Shown: positions 32,540 to 45,007, counted from the stretch's first letter. The stretch: DNA of 64,000 bases from Ascaphus truei (GCA_036426205.1 CM071574.1:13879124-13943123), one strand, 5' to 3'. Notes: generated by a model from the sequence alone, not told the origin. Numbers and translations: made by a program.

Positions 32540-33260
32540 TACAGGTACTGCAGTTCCATGAACAAAAAAACAAAAGAGAGAACAGCGCAAGACCTCATGG
32601 TAAGTATATAAATAATTTATATTGGCTCATTTAGCAGATAAGTATTGCACATATATCAATGAAATATATATTAGGCATGACATGTTATGGACATGTTACC
32701 ACATGCAGCTAGCAGCAGGGAAACACTTCAGGTGCGGCTGGGCTGGAGGATGAATGGACTTCTGTCTCTCCCCGGATGGTCCTGGGTCTCTCTCCTCCCG
32801 GCTAGTAATCCCCACACCGAACAAGAAAACACAATGCTGTCAACCCGCGACGTTGGTGCTGGGCGCCTCTTTCCCCGGTGTGCAGTAATGCCACCACACG
32901 GGGTGTCTTGTCTCAGGATGGGCTGCCGCAGTGATGCCAATGTGTGGTGTAGTTTTTTCAACGCTGATACCTCACTTCCCCGGTGCACACTAATGACGTC
33001 ACTCTGGGCGTCCTGTCTCAACGGGGTTAGACTCCAAAATGCCTTATACCGGTAATCCTACTTCAGCATTTCAGTGTTCTCTCTTGATCAGAATGGGTAA
33101 ACAAAGGCAGTGCACTGCCTGCAAAAGATGGAGGAGGCTATTGGTAGCAAAAAAATCCTTTTAATGAATGAAGGGCTCAAACATCACCCCTGGATCACCC
33201 AGAAAACGCTCACCTACGCGTTTCGGGCCGTGCGCCCTTTATCTATCTTGATCACACAGC
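32540..33260. repeat. Unclassified repeat with 'CTACGCGTTTCGGGCC' motif
   Basis: The right part reads CACCTACGCGTTTCGGGCCG (33211-33230), close to the hairpin stem at 54460. The left part contains GTAAGTATATAAATAATTTA. The GC-rich centre (32740-33010) has no credible protein. I recall ACGCGTTTCG-type repeats as common in frog DNA but cannot name the family. Confidence 0.4.
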
Positions 33261-33475
33261 TTTATTTGGTTAAATATCACTTTATTGTTGTATAAACTGA
33301 ACACATCTATACACCTTTATTTTAATGTTATTCATATCTCTACTTAGTATATCACAAATCGTTGCGCGCAGTATCACCCCTCTTTTCTCACTGCAGTTCC
33401 ATGCCGTGCTTCTCCATGATCTTCCAACAAATTTCATCCTCTCATCAGGCTTTTGGTTGTTTTCTTAGTCTAGGG

Positions 33476-33668
33476 CAGGGGTCTCCAAACCTGTCCTCAA
33501 GAGCCGCACACAGGCCAGCTTGTATGGATATCCCTGTTTCAGCACAGGTGGCTCAATCAGTGCCTCAGTGCTTGACTGGGCCACTGATTGAGCCACCTGT
33601 GCTGAAACAGGGATATCCATAAAAGCTGGCCTGTGTGCGGCTCTTGAGGACAGGTTTGGAGACCCCTG
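33476..33668. mobile_element. 193-bp hAT-type MITE
   Basis: The palindromic element begins CAGGGGTCTCCAAACC and ends GGTTTGGAGACCCCTG. It is flanked by GTCTAGGG (33468-33475) and GTCAAGGG (33669-33676), which match at 7 of 8 bases. The two halves are nearly perfect inverted copies, each with CACCTGTGCTGAAACAGGGA or its complement. Confidence 0.92.
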
Positions 33669-33950
33669 GTCAAGGGGAGCGCAAACTTTTGGAGCTGCGC
33701 CCCCTGCCTGCTCCTCCTCCGTATCGCACCCCCATGCCTTTTTTGGCGGCGTCATTTTGCGGGGTCACGTTGTGATCCCGTTACCATGAAGCCGGGCGTG
33801 TGACGTCACTGTATGACACTGCGGCGTCATTTAACGCCGCGTTGCCATGGCAATGGGTCACAACGTCAGAATCAAGGTAGGTTTATTGTTGCGAAGGCCT
33901 CATGCGATCCCCCGGCATTTAATTTAAATGCCTCAGGGAACAGTGTTAAT
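33669..33950. mobile_element. Diverged relative of the hAT element at 36851
   Basis: Shares GCGCAAACTTT, GCGTCATTTAACGC, GCGTTGCCATGGC and GGCATTTAATTTAAATGCC in the same order. Its left edge coincides with the right flank of the MITE at 33476, which therefore probably landed in or beside its terminus. The right end is not clear. Confidence 0.65.
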
Positions 33951-34249
33951 TATTATCCAAAGGTCAAATGTGCTGCAAAAATGCAATTTTTTCGCAAGTG
34001 TGAATATTTGTGAATTTGGCAAAAAAAAGTTTGCATATGCAAAGTATAATTAAATGACAACTATAATATTGTATATCCCAGGTTTTTATAAAGCTGTGTT
34101 TGGGGTTGTATATAAGCAACCTGGGAGACATGTTTTCCACTTTAAAAGTTCTGAGAGTGTCTGTGGTCTCTTTGTTGTTCTGATTTGATTGCATAAGCAC
34201 CTGGGAGAAGCATAGCATATGTTCGTAGAATGCAGCAAAGTTCCACTTT

Positions 34250-34250
<1 letters not shown>

Positions 34251-34283
<33 letters not shown>
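34251..34283. repeat. (AT)n microsatellite
   Basis: An uninterrupted AT tract, followed by smaller AT and CA tracts to about 34360. Confidence 0.95.
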
Positions 34284-34287
<4 letters not shown>

Positions 34288-34379
34288 TGACATGAAAATG
34301 AGCACACCGTATATATTAAATATATATATATACATATACATACACACACACACACAAATTAAGTATATACACATATGTG

Positions 34380-34558
34380 CACTCCACCAGACACCAATTA
34401 AATAGACACAGCATAAAACATTCTGGTCCTCTCTGGCACTTTCCTTGGGGTTATGGGAGAGGACCGAAACATTGGTTTCTGTAATTTGGACAGTAAAGAT
34501 GACATTTTGATATTCAACCTTTTAGTGCTGTGTCTATTTCATCGGAGTCTGGTGGAGT
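34380..34558. repeat. Inverted-repeat element
   Basis: CACTCCACCAGACACCAATT at the left and GGAGTCTGGTGGAGT at the right are inverted copies, extending through AATAGACACAGC and GCTGTGTCTATT. The centre holds GAGAGGACCGAAACATTGG, similar in style to other 'CGAAAC' repeats of the window. Confidence 0.7.
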
Positions 34559-35052
34559 ATTCATCCATCTTTTGATTTTCTGTTTGACGCTTGCACTAGC
34601 CATATAGAGGCTGGATACATAATTGCAGTGCCTGTTATCAAGTTTTCTTTTATAAATACATGTATATATACAAAGAAAAAAGCGCCTGCTACAGTACATA
34701 ATGTAAAAAAAGTGTTTGCATTTAATCACACAACTACGACAATATCTCACTTACAGCAATGAAGAGAAAAATCAGCTTATGTGCAAATCATTGCATGAGT
34801 TAACGGCCGCCCCAGGTATATATAAGGTGGTCTGATGGACACCTGCCTCTGCGGACTCTATGTGCGGCTCCATGTGTTGGCTTTGAATGCTCCCCTTGGA
34901 ACCGGAGAAGCTTCCACAAGTATTTCCCGCCAAACTCTTTATCTCCTCAAACGCTGTGCAGAGCACCAACATTGGGATGTTAGTACTTGCGAGATGCACC
35001 GTCAGCCCTACGCATTGTGTTACCCAATAGCATGACTTAATCTCCCCCTGAG

Positions 35053-35056
35053 ATAT

Positions 35057-35087
<31 letters not shown>

Positions 35088-35127
35088 CATATACAGAGAT
35101 AGATAGATAGATAGATAGATAGGTAGG

Positions 35128-35173
<46 letters not shown>

Positions 35174-35174
35174 T
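35053..35174. repeat. AT and (GATA)n microsatellites
   Basis: An AT tract (35053-35075) and ATAC repeats are followed by about 18 AGAT/GATA units with one AGGT interruption. Confidence 0.97.
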
Positions 35175-35882
35175 GATAAAGTGGCTTGACCAAGGATACT
35201 GGTATTTGAACTGATTTCAGAGACACTGACAATACCACAGAGCTATTCAAATAGTCAATGTATTTGTACTTCTTTTTCCTCTGCAACGGCTCCATTGTAC
35301 AAGGTATTTTCTCCTCAGCTAAGCAGCATTGGTGATATTGATGCTGCTGGGTTTCCTTTGGGCAAGGTCTCTGCTTAAAGGGATGGATGCAAAGGTTGTA
35401 TCTGGGATGTCATTTTCCTTACTAGACCACGGGGTACATTTATTATGACAAAAGCATTTATACGTATGATCACTATATATAAATAATAGCATATTTTATT
35501 TTTATTTCAAATTTCCTTTACTCTGATGTTGGCCCAACTGTAAACTGATCACTTACAATTGTACTTGGGTGTTTAGTGACCAGAAAATGTACAAATGCTG
35601 CTTCTGCCAGAATAGCTGAAAGTGCACAAGCAGATTGAGGGAAGTACTACAGGCAAAAATTAGCCATCATTACTTACTCCTGCTAATACTGCAGAAACAT
35701 GTTTGCCTCACTGAAAATTGAAGAGCATGGCTGAAGTTTATCCTAAACAACAACATTTTAGACTTTCTAAGCAGAAGGTAAAGCATTTCAACGGTATAGA
35801 ATTATTCTGAAATGCCAAGTAAAAACCTGAGAATATTGTACAATGTTATATGCTGTACTTAAAAAAATAATAATAATAATAA

Positions 35883-35912
<30 letters not shown>

Positions 35913-35913
<1 letters not shown>

Positions 35914-36122
35914 TACATAGTTACATAGTAAATGAGGTTGAAAAAAGATGTACGTCCATCAAGTTCAACCTATGCTAAATTTAAACAACAGATACTTTAT
36001 CTTATATCTATACTTACTTATTAATCCAGAGGAAGGCAAACAAAAAAACACAGAGTCATATCATCCAGTGATATCTCATAAGGGGAAAAATAAACTCCTT
36101 CCTGACTCCAAGAATTGCAAGT
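35913..36122 (-). mobile_element. 5'-truncated CR1-like LINE 3' end
   Basis: Carries the same TTACATAGTTACATAGTA tail and the AAGTTCAACCTATGCTAAAT and CAACAGATACTTTATC words as the 3' end at 19936. It keeps only about 210 bp, ending at CCTTCCTGACTCCAAGAATT. The long AT tract before it may have been the insertion site. Confidence 0.88.
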
Positions 36123-36842
36123 AAAAAATAATTAGCTAACAGTTTAAGCAAAACTTTCCATTTCCATTTAGGTATTCAACATCACTGATGACCTTCTTGT
36201 CAAGTGCAATCCTATAGCACCTGTTACAAACGCTACGGGCTTCCATGCACATGTGCCACCATATTGCAATGATGCAGTTCATTTCACATAACTCGAGAAG
36301 GTACACAATATTTAACAGCGTAACAAAATCAATGTACAGTAAAATATCTCTTTTACTTAAAGGCTCTCTTTTTTGGCAGCAAGCACAAAATGACTGAGAT
36401 TGCTTTGCTTTAAAATATTAAAAAGAACAGATAATGCATTTTGCCCATTACAGTACTTAGTTTGACGTATTTAATTCATTAAGTCTATTTGAATTTCATA
36501 TTTTGTCCATAGGAACTACATGTACCACACAAAATATTCAAATTATAGTAGTTTAACTATATTAACTTAGCTTTAAGTAACCAGTAACTAACAACATCAA
36601 TTAATGCAGCTGAAATCTACTCTGCTTTCTGAAATAGAAAATAATAAACTCTTTAACATGCATATTTGCAAATTGTTCAGATTTTTTACTGCTAGTTTTT
36701 TAATAGTAAAGATAGACATACAGATGTGCTGATTTTGTCAAATTGATTGTAACATTTCAGTAAATATGATTGTAGCCCATGAGAAGCAACTTCAAAATAT
36801 ATTTGAGCTATGTTGTGTTCGTACAGTAAAAAGTCTCACATC
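36123..36842. other. Unassigned AT-rich sequence
   Basis: Nothing recognised. Confidence 0.4.
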
Positions 36843-36850
36843 CTGTAAAG

Positions 36851-37114
36851 CAGAGGTGCGCAAACTTTCCCCCCTGTGCCCCCTGTCTGCACTGCCCCCT
36901 GCTCGCACCCCTCTCCTTACCACGTTTCGGCGTCATTTAACGCTGCGTTGCCATGGCGACATGTCGCCGAGACAAGTCAAGTTAAGTTACAGAGGCTTCA
37001 CGCGATCCCCGGCATTTAATTTAAATGCCTTGGGAAAGAGCAAGAGGCCTATGCAACCACCGTGACCCCCCCCCCCCCCCGAAAAATCTCGCGCCCCCAG
37101 TTTGCGCACACCTG
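36851..37114. mobile_element. 264-bp hAT-type MITE with exact 8-bp duplication
   Basis: Begins CAGAGGTGCGCAAACT and ends AGTTTGCGCACACCTG, flanked by CTGTAAAG exactly on both sides (36843-36850 and 37115-37122). The interior is GC-rich and includes a C run at 37067-37080. Related to the diverged copy at 33669. Confidence 0.93.
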
Positions 37115-37252
37115 CTGTAAAGAATCCTGTCGTCATGTAGCACAAAGGCCTTATTCTATAAAGTATGATAGCGTCGATGCGGGGTTACTGCACAGAAAGC
37201 CCCATTGACTTCATAGAATAAAGTCCAAAGGCCTGGAGTCATCAAACTCTGA

Positions 37253-38100
37253 TGCAGATATAGCAAGACTTACTGTCCTTGTGACCGCAGAAAAAAAGGG
37301 GGAAAATCGGGGCTCAATCATGGCCTCTCCTCGACCACAAGAACAGTACTTTTGGGGCCCAGATGGGTTAAAGCTGTGGGGGTCCATGCTTTTGAATGGG
37401 CCCCCCAAGAGTTAATCCTATATTTGAATGGGCCATCTACAGGGAGAGAATAATGGTACTTTTAGATGAGCTGCACACCTGTCTCTCCATCTCTCTGTGT
37501 GCAAGCGTATCCCAGCTGTGCTGAAGTTAAGATGTAGGGCTACATTTCCTTCTCCCTGGATGCCGTAGATTCCATTTTACTATATGAGGTTCTACATCAT
37601 GAGGGGAAGGCTATATCATCATATTGGTCATCTACATCATCAAGGGGATATAATGGTAGAAGACCTTATACAGGGCTCTACATCATGAGGAGGAGCCTAT
37701 ATCACCATATTTAATCATCTACATCATTAAGGAGCTGGACATCCCCTTGATGATGTAGATGACCAATATGATGATATAGCCTTCCCCTCATGATGTAGAA
37801 CCTCATACAGTATAAGGGCATCTACTTCATCCAGGGAGAAGGTAATATAGCCCTGCATCTTACCTTCAGCGCTGCTGGGAGATGGCTGCAGACGGAGAGA
37901 TGGAGAGACGGCTGTGCAGCTCATCCCAGCAGATGGCCCAAAAGAATTAACTCTGTGGGATCACATTCAGAAGCATGAACCCACGCAGAATTAATCCTCC
38001 TGAGCAACTTTCTGTCTGTGGGGCCATGAGAACTGTAGCCACAGAGCAGCCACATCAGCACAGTTGAAATTGTGGCACCGCGGACAGCAAGTCTTGCTAC
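37253..38100. repeat. Long foldback with about 370-bp arms
   Basis: The inner arms are strongly complementary (about 37540-37630 against 37737-37830, with GATGTAGATGACCAATATGA and its complement). The match continues outward with more divergence through CTGCACACCTGTCTCTCC against GAGAGACGGCTGTGCAG. It reaches ATAGCAAGACTTACTGTCC against GGACAGCAAGTCTTGCTA. Transcripts would form a long imperfect hairpin. Confidence 0.8.
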
Positions 38101-39896
38101 TGTACATCTGTATGACAAAATGGTGGTATTATAGGCCAAAAAAAAATGCATTATGTTTATGGTACTAGTAATCAATGTTGTACCACAAAAATATCAGGAC
38201 CAGCACGAAAATGACTAAATACCACAAATGCTGCCATGTTGGTGCTAATCATCACCGGGCTAACACCCAAAAATACTACATTTATGTATTACCTTCAGGC
38301 TGGAATTAGCCCTATCTTATAATGGCCATTACTTACGTAGGCAATATTAACTAAAGCCACGTGAAATAGGTGATAAAACATAGCATACAACACAATTAAC
38401 TAAATGTTAACCTCTTAGTAGCCCAAGTTGTCAGCTAGCTATGGGTTTCCATGACTAGCTGACAACTAAGGTCTGTAAAGGAGTTAAAACACAAATAAAA
38501 GTACACTACCTACCCCTATTGGCTACCTTCACGGCTAGTAAGGCATTGCCACTATTCCTTACTAACCGCTAAGACAAACAAGGGGTTAACCCCATACCCC
38601 TAATCTGATTGGTTGATGTACCATGTGTCCTTATGACACATCTTCTGTGACGATTCTATCCACTATAAAAGGTCAGGGCCCACGCAGAAGACCAGAAGTG
38701 TTCAACAAGGCCACATCTGAAGATTGAAGATTAAAGAAGTCAATAAAAGGTGTCTTTTAGGAATAAATGATGAACAGAAACACAAAATACTTACAGATGA
38801 AGATACTTAAATTAACTGAAGATCCCAGGATTTGTGTCAAGTTGTGGATGCCCCGTCGAGGCCCATGAATTGGCATGGATTACAAATAGGCCATCAGCCT
38901 GGATTATAAATAGGTCATCGGGCCTAAATTATAAATGTACTTGTTTATGTTTTGTTTTTTTCTTTTTTGGGACTTGGATTAATTTTTAGAGGGGTGGTGG
39001 TTTATTTTAGTTTTTGAGTGGTCATTGGGCCTTTGATTAATTTTATGGATTTTTTCCATTGATTGCCAATATGGATATCTAGGCTCCATTTGAGAGCGTC
39101 TAGCTAAACATAGGGACAATGAATATGTTTATGTTGGATTTATTTTATTTTAAAAAAAAAATGATTATTACTGTTGATGTTTTTTTTTTTTACTTACTGT
39201 AATATTGTTTCTACTATAGTTGCAAAAATCCCTATTAAAGTACTGGTCTCCTCTATGACAGAGATACAAAGTGAAAGTTCTTTATGGGACTTGAAACGTT
39301 GTCTTTCCACAGTTTGGGCTGTCACATTAAATGGAGAATTACATTATAAACTTGTAAGTAGAGCTCTACATTGTATCTCTGTCCTAGAGGAGACCTGGTA
39401 CTTTTTTTTTGTAATTTTTTGTCTATGTTGTGTTGGCTACACAAGCAGGATTCTCCTCGCCTGAAAATGTTCCCCTGCACTTTGGAACTGTACAAAAAGC
39501 CCTATTAGCCACATGGGGGAGTTATGTGTGTAGTGGGGAGGTGGGGGGGGGGGGTGTTGGTTGGTGGTAATTGCAATGGGGAAGGTAGATGGGGTTAACC
39601 CCTTGTTTTCCTTAGCGGTTTGTTGGCAATGATTTATTAACCACTTTGATGCCTGTGTACCCTATGGTAGAAATATTGCATTACCCTCCCCCATTGGATG
39701 GCTATGCAGTAAATATCCCGTTATTATCTGTTCCGTTAATTACCGCACCATGACTAGTCTTAAAATATCGAACACCGGAAAATATTACGGCAATCTTGAT
39801 GACTTAGATCATAAAATTGCGGTAATACCATCCAGTATAATTTTTTTCCTGGGTGCGATATTAACTCTGTTTTAACGGAGTTTGATGACTCTAAGC
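38101..39896. other. Unassigned interior right of the foldback
   Basis: Contains poly-T (39180-39190) and a G run (39544-39555). I see no credible coding region; the 96-codon frame at 39174-39464 has no recognisable domain. Confidence 0.4.
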
Positions 39897-39897
39897 C

Positions 39898-40736
39898 ATA
39901 GTCTCTCACCCATTGCTCATTACAAGTGTGTTATATAGAAAGTTTTCTGGAGGCTTTGTTAAGAAGGCAGACAAGGAATATAATATAGTATCAAGACTCA
40001 TAAATCAAGTGCACTTGCAGATTTTCTTTCAGTTACAGCTCTGTCTTACACATTAGACAAGTCATAATTACACTTCAGTACACACTGTGTGCAGCGGAAT
40101 GAGCTACAACATAATGCACAATAAACCCTGCCATATAAAGGCAAACAGTATAAAACAACAGTGGCAATACTCCATTTTACATCACACTATAGAATTACAC
40201 CGTGACATAGTGTAATATTACAATCAATCATGATCCCATCCAAAACTGACAGCAAGTACAGTAGTTGGAAAATTAGGCATTTGTTTTATTATTCTGCACA
40301 CAGATTAAACCGGTGACTGTTAGAAAGAGGACATATTCAGTTATCTTTTAACTGAGGGTATTTTTCTGTAAATAACATTTGCTTCCAGCTACTATTTTCA
40401 GTTTAATTGTTTAGAACCAGAACTTTTTAAACCCTTTCACTTATTCATGTAATGAAAACAATGGGTGCTTATAAGATTTTTTTGTATCCATTGTTAGGGC
40501 GCCCATAACCTCTTCTAGAACCCTTAAAGTAACAACTCTTATGAATAAAAATATAAGATGTGACGCACAAGTTAAAAGTACAAATGAGTTTAGTATTAAC
40601 CACTAAATATGCAAGAGATGCATCAGGCTTTAATAAATAGCGTTGTTCTATAAAATGATCTCAGGATCTATTTAATGTTTCCATTGCAAAAATCTAATTG
40701 GCCTACTCAGTCTATCATTTACAGTATCTTGGCAAC
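39898..40736. other. Unassigned sequence
   Basis: Nothing recognised. Confidence 0.4.
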
Positions 40737-41633
40737 TAGAGATGGGCGAATGTTTTTGGTGGATCCGCAGTGGATCGGCCGGTTCCTTTGGTCTGCGGAT
40801 TACACCGGATCACTTCCAAAAAGGGTGATTCGTGTTTTCCAGATTTTTTATTATTGTTACCAATACACTCTGCAGATTCCGCAACCCGTGGTCTGATGTA
40901 TTCAGCAATCCATTGGTGGATTCCTAAGAATCCGCCAAAAAAGATTGCTGAATCCATGGATTGGATCCTACAAAGTATCCAATGGCGGATTTTTATGAAT
41001 CCGCACAGATTAAAACCGACCAAATCTGTTTTTCGGATTTTACACTGCAAAACTAATTTTGGGGGGAAAATATGAGAAAATCCGGGAAAGGGATTTGGCC
41101 GGTATAACAGGGATTTATCACTGTTGGAGAGAAACTGCCTCTAAATCTGGCAGTGTGCTGGTTAATTGCACACAGGCAATCAACCAGACTCCACCTGGCT
41201 GATTAGGACTGTTAGAAAAAGCCTGCTCTGAGAAACAGGAAAGAGATTCCTTAGCTCACAAGGGAGCTGACAGAAGGAAAAGGATGGCTGTGTCCTGAGA
41301 GAAAGACACAAGGGGACAGACTTCTATGTCTGGACCCCCAAGCAGACACCTACCCAGACTCCATTGACCTGAAGGGCCACCTGTGTTAAGGTACCGCTGA
41401 GACTTTGGGGTGATAAGTAGGTAAGGGGCTTATCCCCCCCCCAGCCTTTCAGAGAGGGACTGGGGAAGTAAGTTAGCCCCCACACAGGGATAGGTGTTAA
41501 TTGTTTTATGTATATTTGTTTGCTGTATTGTTTAAAGGAACAGGCAATACAGACTTATTTAAATTTCACCTTAAAAACGGTCTCCATTGTATACCTCTGC
41601 ACACATCTGTTAGAGGCGGATTCGCCCATCTCT
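40737..41633. mobile_element. MITE with TAGAGATGGGCGAAT ends, probably carrying an insertion
   Basis: The left end TAGAGATGGGCGAAT and right end ATTCGCCCATCTCT are inverted copies, relating it to 9395-9810. The left 350 bp are rich in GGAT..ATCC palindromes like that relative. The part from about 41100 to 41610 is different in character (GC-richer, AGAGAAAC words, C run at 41434) and is probably an inserted LTR-like sequence. No target duplication is clear. Confidence 0.5.
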
Positions 41634-41744
41634 TGTGGAAACCAATGTTATCATGCTCCTCTCTAACTTACTGTACATTTTAGGCTCCATATTATCAGGT
41701 GTTCTAAAAAGATAAGAGGAGCTGTATTTATGAAATACACAAGA

Positions 41745-42000
41745 AGCCAGATGCATGAAGCTCTGTTAGCCTATTTAACATAACTAAAGTTAACATTACT
41801 TTAATCTTAACGCCAAATCATTAAAGAGTTAATCACTGAAATAACTTATTGATACATTTCTACAGACGTTAGGGTCATGCATATGCAAATAAGATGCTAA
41901 TGACCTGTTAGCTATACATCGCAGATACGCTAAACTCCTTTAAGGTTAGCGCAGGGAAATAACGTTAGGATAAATTGGTCACACCTGAACTTTAAGTAAT
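41745..42000. mobile_element. Harbinger-type MITE fragment
   Basis: Starts GCCAGATGCATGAAGCTC, close to the end of the element at 2086, and continues with TTAACGCC and TTAGCGCAGG-like words. I do not find the opposite end. Confidence 0.5.
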
Positions 42001-42009
42001 CACTTGATG

Positions 42010-42170
42010 GCATGGTAACGCAAACGTATTAACCACAACTCATTTTGTACACTACATTGTACTTCATCAGGGGATATCAGGGAATCATCAGGGGGTGATG
42101 AACACCTGATGAAGTAAGTTGTAAAATATGAAACTCGCTGAGGTTAATATGTTTGCATTAGTATCATATG
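42010..42170. repeat. Imperfect inverted repeat
   Basis: ATGGTAACGCAAACGTATTAACC and its rough complement in GGTTAATATGTTTGCATT flank a centre with CACCTGATGAAGTAAG and its partner TACTTCATCAGGGG. Confidence 0.6.
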
Positions 42171-43547
42171 ACTACTCTACCACGAGGATATTTGGTGACT
42201 CAGTTTGATCCTACAAAGAGCATGCCACTACTCTGAGGGCACCTGGCATCCCTTTCCACAGTACTGGTTCTTGGGCACTGTTCCCCTAATAATTTGGAGT
42301 GGTGATCCACCACCTCATTGATTGGGATACCCAACTCCCCATTCGTGAATTTGGTGCTCCTGATAGGTGGAAGCCTCCTAAGCCATGTTCACACCTGTAG
42401 GGTCAGACTAGTATGACTGAAACCGTTCCCTTTGTATTGTGTATTTGTTTGAATTTTAACGTGTGCATGGGTGTTACATTAGGTTCCAGCCACATAACGC
42501 ATGTGCGTTAATTGTAGTACATGTTACATTTTTCCAAATGAGCATGTGTATTGCATGCCTTAAGGTGACTCAGTGCTATTTACTTACCCACTAATGCATT
42601 TATTGCTACGATACTGCTTTTGGTGATAGAGTCTATTTTTTGCATCATTGGCTTAGTGGATACCCAGTAAACTCAGGGAATCATAATTACGTTATTTGTC
42701 CTGATTTGCCAAATTGAACGGAGCATCGTGCAATCAAGCATAGGCAGGTTTGTGGGTTCAAAATCTGAATGTGAATGTGGTCGTTCATTCAGATGTTCTA
42801 GTCTAACTCAGAAAACATTCTCGAGTAAAATAAGAGACAATAACCGAAGAAAGGCTCTATGATAAAAAAAAGTTTTTGTTGTAAACTCAGTAATCTTTTG
42901 TATTCACGAATGAAAATCAAAGTTGACAATTCCAATTTGTAAAAAAAAATGTATTGCTCAGTTCCAATTTTTTCCATATTATTTTAACAAAACTAGAACA
43001 TGATTTTTTTTTATAACCATAACCAAACCACCAGATAAAGCACCCACCCTTAAATAACCCTGTCACAGGCATAGCAATCATAGCTAGCTTTGGTGCTAGC
43101 AGTCCTATTCTGTGTCCTGGTCTCCTCCAGATTTCAAGCAGAAATACGACATTCCCCCCTTTTTTCCTCTTATTTTTATATGTAAAGCATGTGACAATGT
43201 ATAATTCCTCATTCATACCTAAAATGGCAATTGTTTGGTGCCCCTATTATAAATCTGTAAAAATCCAGATTGTGTGCCTAACATAATGGCTGCATCAGTC
43301 AGTGTAACTCAGCAGCTACAATGTATCCTTATATTACTAAGGTAACATTACTGTATCTAGTTTTACATTTTACAGCTCACACTGCTGGGAATATTTTCAA
43401 CAAATCATCACAAATAGGAAAGTGTTGCAGAAATCTTGCACTGCTTGGGAGGTGGCTAAACCCTGCTATAAAAATCAAAGGAAGCTTTAAAATTTAAGAT
43501 TTCACATGTTTTGCTGCGTTAACCAGGATTATATATTTTTATATAAT
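42171..43547. other. Unassigned sequence
   Basis: No recognised element or gene; the 99-codon minus-strand frame at 42917-43216 shows no domain. Confidence 0.4.
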
Positions 43548-44072
43548 TGTAACAGTGTATGCCCCATAGTACCTCTCTTTCCAAATAGTACATCTGTTAT
43601 GTAAGTCCTGTTAGTTGCAGGTAGTAGCAGGTTAAATCTCATGGCCTGTGTGCAGCCTATCAGGGATAGGTACAGTCCATGGGCCCGCACCTGCTTCCTG
43701 AGGAAGAGGTAGAGCTAAAACGTAGTCAGTCCTGCTTTGGAGATCGGAGTAGTCAGGTGGGCTTTGAGTCTCTCCCATTGCGAAGACGAGTGGGCCCAAC
43801 CTCAGGCGTAGACTTTATTCTTATTCGTATCGTTATCCTTTGTGTAGCATGTTTTGGGCATGACCAGGTTAGCTGGCTGTCCTGTTAGTAAGGGCTCAAG
43901 AAGTGAGTTAGTGTCCCTAAAGGGACTAGGCTTTAATTTTCAAGAAAGTAGTTTCTTAAAGGGACAGTGCACCCGTACTTTGTTTTGGATGTGGCTAATA
44001 AACCACTATAGTTGAACATTTCCCACCGTGTCTAGCATCTTACTGACCCTGCCGCAAGGCCGTCCTGCCACA
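43548..44072 (+). mobile_element. Candidate solo LTR (525 bp)
   Basis: Bounded by TGTAACAG and TGCCACA, with an AATAAACC polyadenylation-like word near the 3' end (about 43997). The flanks are AT-rich (ATAAT and ATATA, 3 of 5), so no firm target duplication can be shown. An (AT)n tract follows immediately. Confidence 0.45.
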
Positions 44073-44094
44073 ATATATATATATATATATATAT
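44073..44094. repeat. (AT)n microsatellite
   Basis: Eleven AT units. Confidence 0.95.
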
Positions 44095-45006
44095 GATTGG
44101 ATTTGGATTTTAGTTGCATAATGAGAAAGAAAAGGGCGTATCTTGGCAACATTTTGTAGGTGGAGACTGCCAGACTTCGTGAGGGACTGAATGTGAGGAA
44201 TGAAGGAGGGATCATGGTATGTGAGGAATGAAGACCAGCATCAGGTAAAAAAAAATATTCATTCTTTTATCTTCTATCACTGTCTTCTTTCTTCATCTGT
44301 CATTATTTTCTTCTTTTCTTTAATCTTCTTATGTCATTTGTCAATCCAAAGCCCCATTGTAAATCCACAACAGGATGTTCTCTCAGCAGCTTCTTAAGGT
44401 AAAATGAGACGTACAGGCCTTATATATGTCCCATGACGTCACATTTTATGGTCAGATGGTACAGCTCCAATCCGATTGGACACTGTATCATATGCCCGCC
44501 TCTTTTTTTTTTTTTTAAGGATGTGACGTCATCTCCAAGGGAGGTAAGTCACATCCTTAAAACCTCATGCTATATCACATGGTATTACAGCCAATGGCAT
44601 TGAAGATAATCCCATTGGTTGCTGCACCATGTAATAGGTCACATTAGTTCAAAAGGATGCAACGTCCCTTTAAGGGACGATGTGTTGTGGGAGGGGGATA
44701 TATTTATTTCAATGTATTGCAGATTTTTTTTTGCCACAGGATTGGTACCGCAGGCCAATGGGAACTTGCGGGGACCACCAGAGGGCCTCCAGACAGCCGC
44801 GAGGACCACCTGAGGACACCTGCGGCCTTTGGTATCAATCATGTGGGGGTAGAGGAGCTGTGTATTAGTGTTTATTGTGGGTTGCGGGGTGGGTGAAGGG
44901 GGTATTTGGCCCTTGGTGGGTAACGGGAGGGGTTAACCCCTTCATTGCCTTAGCAGTTAGCCGGTAAGGAAGTTGCCTGTTAATGCATTTTTATTGCATG
45001 GGATTC
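44095..45006. other. Unassigned sequence with short palindromes
   Basis: Includes TGACGTCA-like words (44436-44444, 44522-44531) and the 17-bp near-palindrome CGTCCCTTTAAGGGACG (44664-44680). No gene or family is recognised. Confidence 0.4.
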
Positions 45007-45007
45007 A

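Larger units (their letters stand above)
37230..39897. mobile_element. Possible 2.7-kb TIR-bounded element
   Basis: The left end GGCCTGGAGTCATCAAACTC and the inverted right end GGCTTAGAGTCATCAAACTC agree at 18 of 20 bases. No transposase is present, and a target duplication is not clear. The element, if real, contains the foldback at 37253-38100. The style of the ends fits Harbinger-like MITEs. The pair may instead be two separate MITE ends. Confidence 0.5.

Noticed and set aside
32687..33055. 122-codon frame with Met/Ser/Arg-rich sequence
   Set aside because: It lies in a GC-richer dispersed repeat; an equally long antisense frame exists and no domain is recognisable.
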